NCBI GenBank assembly: GCA_017165825.1
Contig: CM029374.1
Location: forward strand, 4,938,265-5,002,264
Reading direction: 5' to 3'
DNA: 64,000 nt
Source of the DNA: Hepsetus odoe
Taxonomy: Eukaryota; Chordata; Actinopteri; Characiformes; Hepsetidae
Shown here piece by piece: positions 11,150 through 23,800 of the stretch. The notes under the pieces are model-generated. The model was not told the DNA's origin and did no database searches. It was given only the letters and a program-made list of their open reading frames with translations. The translations under genes were made by a program, and so were the position numbers. Every line of letters begins with the position of its first letter. Positions within the stretch are counted from its first letter, which is position 1.

Positions 11150-11395
11150 TGACTATATTTTGTCACACGGCAAAGCACACGGTGAGACACAACAAAATTC
11201 AACCTCTGCTTTTCACCTACACACACCGCACAGCAGGGGGCAGCTATTGAACACGCACAGGGAGAAGTGATGGAGACGGTACCTTGCTCAAGGGTATCTC
11301 AGGGCAACCTACTGGTCGGGGATTCGCAACCATGACCTTCTGATCTAGGGGCCTAGTATCTAAACACTAGACCACTGCTGCCCCAACGGTGTATA
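11150..11395 (-). mobile_element. tRNA-derived SINE (family B)
   Basis: The reverse complement begins GGGGCAGCAGTGGTCTAGTG (box A-like) and carries the family's conserved body (AGGTACCCTTGAGCAAGGTA-like, then CAGCTATTGAA and the tail AGTCACTTTCAC in other copies). It is nearly full length. Confidence 0.85.
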
Positions 11396-11556
11396 TTGAA
11401 ATGAACATGGACCACCCAGGAGACAACCAGGGCCCTTTTTGTCAGCCATATCAACATGTAGGCCTGGTGAATACACAGCATACACGTGTTGAATGATGGC
11501 AAGACTCCCTCCTTCAAGACTATTTGATGTCCGCATCTTTTATTCCTGTACAACAG

Positions 11557-11841
11557 ACAGAAGCCGCTGTTCAATTGAGAAGCCGGAAAGGCAAAAAAGC
11601 AAAGGAAGTGAATGAACCCAGTATCGTAGATGGGAGAGAATATTTCTCCCTGTTCCCTGGAGTTCGGAGGATTCTGCCATTTGACTGTAATCTTCCCTCA
11701 CTGAGGATCCTGGGAAATGAAAGTCTGTCTGTTTGGGTCGCGGCCGGAGATGATTGATCAGACCCTGCTTTTGAGGAAAATGGCCTCGGTGTGGTGAAGA
11801 AGTGCCAGTCGGCTGATGGAGCCCCCGGTGCCTGTGATCAT
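11557..11841 (+). pseudogene. Relic of two ankrd1 exons
   Basis: The block at 11744-11841 aligns with ankrd1 exon 3224-3331. The last 69 bases are about 77% identical, and the translation EENGLGVVKKCQSADGAPG parallels EENKLAVVEKYLSEGGDPN. A deletion of about 10 bp near 11772 shifts the frame. Homology stops at both exon edges, so it is an old exon copy with unrelated introns and not a fresh segmental copy. Upstream, 11557-11625 lies between AG and GT, is phase 0 and reads AVQLRSRKGKKAKEV. That resembles the basic segment (QLKKRKKYRK in human ANKRD1) encoded just before the ankyrin repeats. The upstream half is less certain. It is likely what is left of a tandem ankrd1 paralogue. Confidence 0.6.
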
Positions 11842-11968
11842 GACTTCTTTTTTAGCATCACTGCCCTTTCATTCAGACTTCTGTCTTCCTCTCATTCTTT
11901 CCTGTCTATCCAAACTACAGCTCCTACTCTGACTTCAGCATGAGCTGAGAGATTAAACTGGTGACCTC

Positions 11969-12953
<985 letters not shown>

Positions 12954-13399
12954 GATCTAATAAATATAAGCATGGTATTTATTTGTATTAAGATTGAATC
13001 ATTATGAGATGAATAAGATTTAATGACATTAAAAAGCGAGTAATAATTCGTGAATGTAAACACACTTCGTGATTTTAAAGCCTGCAGGAGCAGTTTTTTA
13101 ACAGATCGAGTGTTTTTAGTGACTGAAATTGACGTTGAGCTGGAAAGTGTATGCACTAATATCAGCACTCGGTTTGTTTTTAGTATTTCTGCTCGTTTAA
13201 AATGTATTTAACATGAATTGAACATTGATCAAACACACAGCTTTAAACTGCTTCAAATAAAACACACTTCTAGACCATTAACATCAATTAATGACTTCAT
13301 TAGTGCTTAATACATTTTTATTTCCTTATTTCAGTGTTTATTACTTCTACTATTTATTTCAATATCATTTATTACTCTTCCTTCCTTTCTCAGTTTAAC

Positions 13400-13475
13400 T
13401 GCGCAAACGCTGCGCCGCTGTGATGTGCCCGAATGCGCAGTGGGCGCCGGAGCGGATTGGTGGGATTTGAACAGA
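13400..13475 (+). promoter_or_regulatory. kif20b: kif20b promoter with inverted CCAAT and CHR element
   Basis: A GC-rich stretch upstream of the non-coding exon contains an inverted CCAAT (ATTGG, 13456-13460) and TTTGAA at 13466-13471. TTTGAA is the consensus of the cell-cycle genes homology region bound by DREAM/MuvB complexes, which with NF-Y gives G2/M expression of mitotic kinesins. No TATA box is evident. The motifs are seen directly; their function is inferred. Confidence 0.55.
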
Positions 13476-13570
13476 AAGCGCGAGGGTTTGGAGAGAGAGC
13501 CGCTCCGGAGTCTCGTCTGTTCGGTGCTACAGCAGCGCAGCTCGTTTTTATGAAGGACAGAGTGCTTTAT
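13476..13570 (+). other. kif20b: kif20b non-coding exon 1 (5' UTR)
   Basis: The donor is TTTAT followed by GTGAGT at 13571, and the next exon's acceptor is CTCCTCCTAG before 14053. The 5' limit of the exon is not known. The exon contains an ATG at 13550 that, once spliced, opens a 16-codon upstream frame ending with TAA at 14080-14082. That frame overlaps the main start codon in another reading frame. Confidence 0.5.
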
Positions 13571-14056
13571 GTGAGTATTGAACGAAGCCCTCATGTTGCT
13601 AACCGTGTTTACTGTAGTCTGTGCGTTGTTTATCAGACTGGCTGACCGTTAACGAGGGTCCGTCTGAGGCTCGGAAGCTAAACAGCTGAGAAAGTAAACA
13701 AACACGTTCAGTAAACAAACTGCACGCTTGCTTCTTATTTACAGGTGGAGAATGGCTGTACCCTGCTGTCTGAACGTTAAATAACCTCTGTTTCTGTTGT
13801 TCCCTCCTGTGTTTGAGGCCTGTCCCCCCATTTTTACTGTCCTCTGTTGTTGACAGCAGCTGGACGGCCATGTCTTGACCATAATGTCTCACCTTTTAGC
13901 TCATTTTGGACCAAAACACCAAGCATGATTCCCTACAGACTGAGTGCAGATCCTGCATGTGTGTTGGAGATGTACTGTGCTACTGGAGCTGCTTTCTAGA
14001 CCAAGAAAGACAGTTTTACTCCCACCTTTTGTGTTTCTCGCCCTCCTCCTAGCACC

Positions 14057-17000
14057 ATGATGGACTCCTGCTTCAACGATAAGGTGGCCAGAGCCGAATC
14101 CATCGTGGTGGAGGACCTGAGGCGAGATCTCCACTCCGATCTGACAGAAATCGCAGAGGCCCAGGTAGGATCGCAGGTCTGCTTCGTTCTGGTGAATGCG
14201 AATGTGAAGGTGTCCCCTCTCACGAGTCCCGTTGCTCTTTTCCGTGAAGGACTGCAGCAGCTTGGAGAGGGAGCTCTTGCAGGTGTACCTGCGGGTACGG
14301 CCGTTCTCGCAGCCTGAACTGGATCATGGAGAATCTCAGGTAACCTGAAGGGTCAGCCTGTTACTGTATGGTGTTGATAAGCATAGAGGGTTTTTTTTTT
14401 TTACAGGACATGCTGCCAAAAAGAACGAAATGCATGCTGAAGGAGTGCCGCTTGTTTTGACGATGAAATTTCGCAGCTGTGGACTAGGAAACCCCTTCAA
14501 CGTGGCTCAGATGTGGGAGGAACTTTTGCAAAACTATTTGTGCTTTGGGGTGGATTCCTGACACTGTTTGGTGGTGCAGATGGATCATTTTGAATAATAA
14601 ACCCAGAATAGTACTTCAGAATATCTTATTACACATCACTGGGTTTATTTATTGATCGAGAGACTTTACCACTCCTAGTGTGTCACGTGTGTCCATCATG
14701 CTGTTTATTATAGTGAGAGGACGGGCAGAAAGATACAAGATCCAGAATCTCCGAATTCCTAACCAGCACTGTTACGATATGAAAATTCTTCTCTGCAGGA
14801 CTGTGTCACCATCCAGCCTCCCGATACAGTGTTTCTCAAGGCACCCAGGACATCTTTGTCGTCCAGACTCAGCGATAAGTCGGCCCCCCAAACAGCACAG
14901 CGCTTTCAGTTCTCCAAAGTAAGCAGTGGTGCCATCAAGAAAGTCCCGTATATATTTATGAAGTGTTTGCCAAAAATCTTGATACTTGGTGGTCTAGTGT
15001 TGGGATGCTCATGTAGAGATCAAGAGGTTGCAGGTTCAAATCCCACCTCACTGCACTGACCCAGTAATCCTTCATTATGTGGGCAGCGGTGGCCTAGCGG
15101 TTAGGGCGTTAGCCGCATGATCGGAGGATCGGGGGTTCAAACCCCTTCCCAATAGGTTGCCCTGAGGTACCCTTGAGCAAGGTACCATCCCCATCACTGC
15201 TCCCCGGGCGCTTTCAATAGCTGCCCACTGCTGCACGGGTTTGAGTGTGCATGGGTTAAATGCAGAGGTCCAATTTCATTGTGGTTCATGTGTGCTGTGC
15301 CGTGACCTCGCAATGACAAGGGTTGTCACTTTCACTTCACTTTCACTTATGTTTTTAGGTTTTTGGACCGGACACTTCACAGAAAGACATGTTTGATGGC
15401 ACGGTGAAAAGTCTTGTTACGGATGTGCTGGAAGGGAGAAATTCACTGGTTTTCACATATGGAGTCACAAATGCTGGAAAGACCTTCACTTTTTTAGGTT
15501 TGTACAATAAACCTGCCAGGTTTAAAGCTTTTTAATCTAGATTTTATCACAACCTTGCCTTGTTTAGTGACGTCAATCCCTTGTATAAAGTTTTAGAATC
15601 GTTCTGTATTTTATGGTCAGGTTCAGTATTATAGATCCTGAGTTAACCTGTTTGTACATCAAAGATCCATAGTTTAGTCTGTTATATCTAAAATAGTCAC
15701 AGAATGAGGTTATAGAGGATAAAATGAACCCAGTGTTTTATGTAATGGCACCTGAGGCAGCTTTGTGATTTTTGAGGCAGAATAAAAGGCAGTGTAAGAT
15801 GCAAGTTGTGCTAAGGGATGCTGCCTCTGTGCTTCCTTTCAGGGCCAGATCATGACTTGGGCATCCTGCCACGTTCCCTGAACATGATCTTCAGCAGTCT
15901 GGAGGGCCGAGTCTTCACACAGATGAGTCTGAAGCCTCAAAGGTGCCAGGACGTCCTCAAGCTCACCAAGGAGCAGCAGATCGAGGAGGCTCTCAGCAAA
16001 CGTAACCTCTTCAGACTCTTTAAGGAGGTTAGCTGGAAGTCCACAGTTTCAGATTGCGAGACCATTGCATTTTTGCTTGTTTTAGTTCATGTTTTTATTT
16101 ATTTCTTTCTTTATTTTCCCTCTGCGTCTTCTTTCAGAGTGATAAAAGCATGACTAGCCTGTCGTCTTCAAAGACGCTTGAAGGTACGGAGGCATGCTGT
16201 TTGCTTAATTTACTTCTGCCTTGTTTTAAAATCGTTTTATTTATAACTTTGTTTCGTTTTTGTCCAGAATTGGCTGAACTGGATGGATCGAAAAGTGAGA
16301 GGAGCTTCACTTTAGACATGGACCTCCACACGAAGTTCTCTGTCTGGGTGTCATTCTGTGAGATCTATAATGAAAATATACATGATTTACTCGAGCAGCC
16401 CTCCAACATTGTGGGACGTAGGACCAACCTTCGTCTGTGCCAGGACATCAAAGGAAACTCCTTCATCAAGGGTAAACTTCTGAAAGCATCCCGTACCAAA
16501 CAGAGCACAAACATATTTCCTTATGACGTTTATGGTTTATGTGCTTTAAATAAAGAAAAAATAGTCCGTTCCTCAAATTCAAACACGGAAAACACTAAGA
16601 AACGTGGATGTCAGGTAGTTCTAATGATCTGTCTGAGATTTATGATGTACGGGACTGTGTTGCGTGTGTTTCAGATCTGCGCTGGGTGCAGGTAAACAGT
16701 GCCGATGAGGCATTCAAGGTGTTGAAGCTTGGGAAGAAAAACCAGAGCATCTCTTCTACCAAGCTAAACCAGCTCTCCAGCAGGAGGTAAATGTATTTTC
16801 AACTCTTTCCCATTTTTAAGGGTTGCTACTGTAATACCAGGCAGGCATGTTAAAATAATAATATCTTCTCCTCTGTCACGTATAGTCACAGTATATTTTC
16901 TGTCCGGATTCTGCGGATTGAGGATGTGGGGTTTCCTAGAGTGCAGTCTGTTAGCGAGTAAGTCTCTCTCTCTTATGTATCATGAAGATTTCATGGGAAG

Positions 17001-20000
17001 TATTCGAGAGAATCCATTTTTCTTACCACCCAGTCGTGTATCTACCACGAAGCAAAATCCAGCTTAAAAACACTTTCTTGCAAAGAGAAGTATGTGCTTC
17101 GTATTTGAAAGCAAAAATGTCATCCATGATTTTGTGCTGTATTGTTTCAGACTGTCTTTATGTGATCTGGCCGGATCAGAGAGATGCGGCAAAACTCAGA
17201 ATAAAGGAGATCGTCTAAAAGAAGCAGGAAATATCAACACATCTTTGCTCAGCCTGGGCAAATGCATTAATGCTCTCAAGGGCAATCAGCAGGCAAGGTA
17301 TTCACCCTTTTCCAGGTTTCTCTCCTCCTTTATCACTTCATAAATATATAATTTGTACTTGTATTGTCTCTTGCCCTCTACAATTATGCTTTCTCTGTCT
17401 CCTGCCCTCCGTAATTATGCTCTGTCTGTCTCTTTCCCTCGTCCTCTCCCCAGGCACCATGTTCCATTTCGAGAGAGCAAGCTCACACACTACCTGCAGG
17501 GCTACTTCACCGGCCGAGGAAAAGCTTGCATGATTGTCAACATCAGCCAGTGCGCCTCCATGCATGATGAAACCCTCAATGTGCTCAAGTTTTCTGCCGT
17601 GGCTCAAAAGGTATGTTTGCATACCTTGGGTGTGGCTCAGTCTTAAAGGGGGATGCAAAGAAAGACAAGGCACGTGATAAACAAGTTTTTCCAAACAACA
17701 CCGGTTGGGTCAGAATGTCCAGCAAAACTCCCTCTTTCACGCCGGACTAGAGTTCAGATTGAAATGTCATTCATGGAAAACATTTTCTCCATTTTTGCTT
17801 ATCTGATCAAATACTTAAAGCTTCTAGGGCCACGTATCCATATTGAGACCTTTTTGGTAACAATTGAATTACTTCTTTTTTTTTTTTTTTTTTTTACACT
17901 AATTACAGAGCAGCAGAATAATTGGGGAAATGAGATGAAGAATAAGCTGAAACGGCATTTTCAGAAGGGGCCAATTAAAGAAGGGGCTGGAATTAATTGT
18001 TGAATCTGACAGACACAAAAGAATGCACCTCATAGATTGGAATAAAATAATTTGCTCAGTCGCAGGATGAAGCTGTGAGGCCTGCATTTCTTTGTCCGTG
18101 ATAGAGACGGTGATCCTCATCTTGAGAAATCCTTTATCCAGAGCGTGTGGTAGAATGGATCAGATATTGGAGACCTTGCAAGTAGATTCAGAAGCTACAT
18201 GGTCAGCAAAATATAACCTGAGGTCTACTGGAAGATTTCCAGAATGATTGAGGGGAAAATTACAATTTCAGAACAAGTAGAGGAGCCTAGCAGGACTGCT
18301 GAGAAAACTGGCCAGGGTAATGAAGGAGCGCCCAAACTTTCTGGAGGGCCTCTTTTATGTACATAAGATTTTTTTTTTGTTTGTTTTTTCCTCTCCTGAA
18401 GAAATTAAGTGCGCACTAAAGTGCGGAGTGCAAAAAAATAAAATATGTGGCAGTAGGTGGGTTCATGTGCATTAGTGCATAGAAGACATTAGCAGTTTAA
18501 AAGTCTGATGACCAGGGGAAAGAAGCTATTCTGGTAGTGGAGGCCGGTATGCTGCGGAACCTTTTCCCGGATAGCAGGAAGGAGAAGAGAGTGTGGGATG
18601 GGTGGGAAGGATCATCCACAATGCTGCTTGCTTTGCGGATGCAGCGAGTGGTGAAAATGTCATGAATATGTTTTTATAAATATGCCGAAGACCAAATCCT
18701 CATCTCAAAGCTATAGTAATTATCTTGGACGTCGGCTATTACGCTCTTAACGTTTGGTTTTTTTTTTTTTTTTTTTAAAGCTTTAAAAGATTCCTAATTA
18801 AGCAAACTGAAAGATTAGTAGTTAGGGAGTTGGCCTTAGGCTCTGAAGCTCATGGGTTGAAATCCCAGACCAGTAGGTTTCCCTGAAGTACCCTCGTGCA
18901 GGGTACCGTCCCCATCACTGCTCCCCAGGCACTTTAAATGGCTGCCTCCTGCTGCGCAGAACGTGTAGGTGAAAAGCAGAGGTTGAATTTCGTTTACTGT
19001 GTGCTGTAGGGTGTTCCAAAATGACACATGATCACTTTCAATTGAAGGTCAGTAGAAACATCCAGTCAAAATGATTCCAGACCTTCTTTAGAACATGTAT
19101 GTGATACTTATGGTGGATTGCAGCGTACTAGAGGAAGTTTTGGAAGAAGTAAATACATTTAGATTGATTCTCTATAAAAAAATAATCATTGCTAAAACTT
19201 CATCTTGTTACTCTGTCTTTCTCTTTTTTTTTTATAAGCTAAATTTTCTTTGAAACACTTCATGCTCTCGTAGGTGGTGGTCCTCACGACAGCCACCATC
19301 CTGCCGTTAGTGGTGAAGAGGAGTGCACGGGAAGTGTCCTTTATCATCAACAAGGCAGCGCAGCGGGGGACACGGCGCACTTCTCTGCTGCTCTGGGAAA
19401 GCAGTTTAGAAGACGTCAAGGAAGACGCCGATTCTGAGGAGGAGGAGGAGGCCGAAGAGGAGAGCATCATGGAGGACACCCTGCAAGACTCAGATGATGA
19501 GGGGAAAGAGACGGTGCTACTGGACAAAGAGGTGTATGAGGTGAGCTAATGTGATTTTGTTCAGAAACATGTTGGTCTTGATCTGTGAAACGTTTCTAGA
19601 GCCCTTTAATGGTCATTAATTTGTTTTGCTCATGTTAGAATCACCTGATGTTGGTGGAGGAGCTACAGGAAAAACTGAGGACAATGAAAGCAAAAAACCT
19701 GGCTCTGGAGTCTCGCATCCGTGAGGAGGTCACGAAAGAATTCTCCGAGTTGTTCACTCAAATGCAGACTGATTACAAGTAAGATTTTTAGACGTTTGGT
19801 GTTGGGAATGGATAAGGTGCCCTGGGAGCCTTCCCTCTGTTACTATATCGTCTTTTGAAACTTTCTTCTTGGCCCCCTCCCTTTCTCCTTTCTCCCTAGT
19901 GAGCGCATGTCCAAAGAAAGAGAGATTGTTGAAGAGAGGTGTGAGCGACGGTTGGAGATTTTCAAAAATCTGGTGGGAAAATCTACTAGAGACCCTGACG

Positions 20001-20858
20001 GTGATGAAGAACAAGCCAAGGTAAAGATGATAAAGTTTGGAATTTCTTGACTCTTATTTTTTTTCTTTGAGCTCTTACTCTGCTTTTTTTTTTTTTTTTC
20101 ATCCCGTTATTCTCTTTTTCTGCATTTCTTTATTTGGGTATTTCACGCCTCATGTAATTGTGCGTGTCCATCGATCTGTTTATGCAACCTACAGGAGAAC
20201 GAGCCTTCATCTCTGGATGGGATGTTTGACTCCATGTCCTGTGACCTGGAAGGAATCAAACAGGATGCAGAGGCCGCTCAGTCATGTCTGGTGTCTTCAG
20301 ATCCTTTACCCTCTTCATCCGATGACCGTGTGGAGAAAAAGGTCACAGAACTGATGGAAAAGCTCAGTGAAATGCAGGGACAGCTGAAGCTCAAAACCGA
20401 AGGTGAAAATTGGGGCTTTTGGTGCTTTTTAGTGAGGGAGCAAAGGCTAGTCATGTGTTTTGAGCTGCTGTGCTTAGTTACGTTAGCTACACTCTCAAAG
20501 CCCTTTTTTAGAGCTCACTATGCTCACTATGTCCTTCATTTCCGCATAATTCAATTGGTGTAGTAAAAAAAAAAAAATTCAGAATCAGTTAAGGTGAACT
20601 AGTTTTAATATGTGACATTTATTCTAAGTCAGTTTTCTTTATAGTAATGACGATTTGAAACCAATCTTGATTTCTTTTCTTTTCCTTTCCCCAAAGTAGC
20701 TTTTATGGAACTTAATGCTTCTTATTATCACAGTTGGGACCATTTCAGCTCCTCTACAATGGTGCTTTTCACGTCACACCACCCTTAACGTCTCTATTTG
20801 CATTTAACAACTCCTCATTACTTTTTCTTCCAAAAAAAAAAAGGTTCAGATGTAATAC

Positions 20859-20899
<41 letters not shown>

Positions 20900-23800
20900 C
20901 TTCACCTCACAGAACTGGAAGCACAGAGCAGCTTGTCAAAGGAGTTGGAGGAATTGAAAACGGTAGGAACCTTCCTGCAGTTTATCATAAGTGCTATGAT
21001 TTTTACAAACGTTTTTTTTCTTTTTTCATAACTTTCTGGATAATTTTCCCAGTTTGACGTTTTTACCACATACTACTACTTCTTTTCGCTGCTCCCGTTG
21101 GGAATCTTTGTCAGCAAAACTAACCTGAGCTGTCCCTCCTAATATACACATTTCTAAACCACCGATTTGTCTGTAAAACATTTATACACAGATTAGCTCC
21201 ATCATGACCACTGAGAGTAATTAATCCCCTCATCAGTGACCCCTATCCAAGGGTGGGATCCATTACACAAGTGGGTCCTCAGTTCTTGAAGAACTAAATC
21301 CTTGATCTGCCTCTAAAACTAGGGTTGATTTTGGAGTTGCTCTGTCGCTGACCAATCACAAAGAATGATCTTGCTGAGTGTTCTTACACTGAAATGAGAT
21401 AAAAGGGGTCCGAAAAGACAAATGGTCTGAACGTTTGGGAGCAGTGGTGGCCTAGTGGTTAGGGACTAGGCTGTGGGTTCAAATCCCACACCAGTAGGTA
21501 TCTTTGAAGCAAGGTGCCATCCCCATCACTGTTCCCTGGGTGCTGGATATGGCTACCCCCTGCTGTTGGCCTACCTGGCTCGATCCCACAGAAAGACCAC
21601 AGTACCACAAAAAAAGCATGCGTTTATGCTGCAATGGCATTGGATGATTTGCAGTGGAACTTGCCGTGTAGCAGCAGACTGATCAGAAGGCCCATTTAAA
21701 CCCCCGTCCATTTGAGGTGACTATAGAACAGTGAAGGAAGCTGGTCTGGTCTGATGAATCACGTTTTCTTTCACATCAAGTGGATCCCCAGGTGTGTGAA
21801 ACACTTGCCAGAGGAAGATCTAAGGCAGGCGAGCTGGTGGAGGCAGTGTGATGCCCTGGGCAGTGATCTGCTGGGATACCATAGGTGCTGGCATTCTTGT
21901 GGATGCTACTATTATACCAGATGTATATACATTGTACTTGCAAGAGCACACCTTTATGACAACAATATTCCCTAATAGCAATCCCTCTCTCAGCCACAAT
22001 GTGGCCTGGAAAAAGTGATTTTGGGACGCTTTGAGGAAAGTGACAAAAGATTGTTGAACAGGCGTAGAACTGTCTCTTATTAATATGTATGTTAGGATTG
22101 GGTTGTAGGTTGTGGAAGGGTTTAATGCAGCAAGTTTTGGTGTGTTTGTGGGATTATACCCCTACTATTGCAGACCCTGGAGAGCCGTGAGCAGAAGCTG
22201 ACCGATCTGATGGTGTTGTGCGTGGAGAAGGACGACATGATTGCCAAGATCCAAGAAGCGCTGGATCGGTCTGTAGAGGACACTACCAAAAACGTGAGTG
22301 TGGCTTTGTCGTGTAATACCGCCACATAATGTGGTACTTTTCTCTTTCCTCTTTTTCTTCTCAACCCAGTCAATTAAGTTGCAGCCAAAATGAATGATTG
22401 AAATGTGTCTTTAATCTATGTTAGAAACACTTTAAACATTAGTTATTATTTTTATTAGGTCTTCTACACAATGATTAAAGGGATCTGGAACTGATCTGTC
22501 ACAGCTACTTTTTTTTTTTTCTGGTTGGACATCCCATTCCAAAGCATTAATACTGGGTATGAAAATAGAGGCAAATTCCCAGGATACTACTGTCATTAGG
22601 TCACAAAACCTAGATTGGTCGGCGAGAACGCCAAACAGTAAAGCACAATTTTTCAAAACAGGGAGCACGTCGCCATTTTTAGAGTCCAATCTGCTTTCTG
22701 CCACTGCAGCCAAAGCTGGGCTCTAATGCACAGTAATCTTAACCTTTTATGCAGCTACTTGAATCCAATTCCATCAGGCTGTTGATGCACAGTTCTTGTG
22801 CTGGTGTTATTTAGAGACTGATGCACAGGATAAGCAGTTAATGGCTGAGTTTTTGTTGCTCCTAAATATGGTTATTTCACTATAAACGGTGAGATCTTTG
22901 GCTAGGTTTTATCCCACTTCGTAGAAAGTACCACTCAGATGGCATCCTGTGAAAGTGCAGTGTCCCGTAGCTCCTCAGTGAGATGTCTAATATTTATCTT
23001 TAGATAGTATGGGTAAAAGTAGTTATATAATTTGGAGGTGTATCCGCATACTTTTGGCCTTACTGTAAGGTATGTGCATCCCTTCATCATGGATTCGCCC
23101 AACTGAAAGTGCGAGAAGGAAGTGCAGTTTGGAAATACTCCAATGCATTTTCACCAGGATTGTCAGCGTGAGCTTCAGAATGGCCAGTATATGCAAGCGT
23201 TCTGGAAACGTCCAGGGCCGGGCTCTACAGTGTTACGCAAATTGTACTGATTTCTCATTTATAGAGTGCGCTGATCAAGGACCTGCTTGAGTTCAAGCAA
23301 AACTGCACATGTTCAGAAAACAGAAGGAAGATGGAGACCAGGAAACGGCGACAAGAAGAGGGGCTTGAGGAGCTTCATGGACAGCCCCCTCCAAAGAAAG
23401 GTACTACCTCCGCCTCTGGTGCCGAAACGGGCCTACCAGCTTACGTCTCTACCAGAGGGGCAGGGAAAAAGAATCAGGTCAAAGGTCGACGATACCTGCA
23501 AAGCAGAAAAAGGCTGTCTTCAGTAAAGAAGCTCAGCATGTTCTAATGTTCTCAAGACCCAAGAAACGGCACATGTACACATTCTTTTAAATTGTCTTTC
23601 TGATGAATGTAAATAAAGAATTTCTCATTTCTACGTCCATGGGGAACATCTCACGAGTACTAACGCTCGTTATTCACATGGGCTACATCAGGTGCTTCTG
23701 TCACTTCATCCTCTTAAATGCAACCACAAGAAAAGAACAGTTGTATTGCTTGATTCATAGAGTGATACCACCATATAACTGGAAAATGTATACTTTCTGA

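Larger units (their letters stand above)
14057..17610 (+). other. kif20b: kif20b motor-domain exons
   Basis: Coding exons: 14057-14164 (exon 2, coding part), 14250-14339, 14799-14918, 15359-15497, 15843-16027, 16138-16183, 16268-16471, 16675-16786, 16886-16957, 17151-17297, 17454-17610. Together they encode residues 1-460. Phases run 0,0,0,1,0,1,1,2,2,2,0 at the exon ends. The exons at 15843-16471 encode the long loop typical of the kinesin-6 motor, between the nucleotide pocket and the SVWVSFCEIYNE strand. Confidence 0.93.

Noticed and set aside
15081..15160. tRNA gene, suggested by box A and box B
   Set aside because: The tRNA-like head continues into a SINE body shared with eleven other copies in the window, and the cloverleaf is not intact.
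16054..16695. 213-codon open frame across kif20b exons
   Set aside because: It reads through introns. The true exons in it are 16138-16183, 16268-16471 and 16675 onward, as shown by phase and kinesin motifs.
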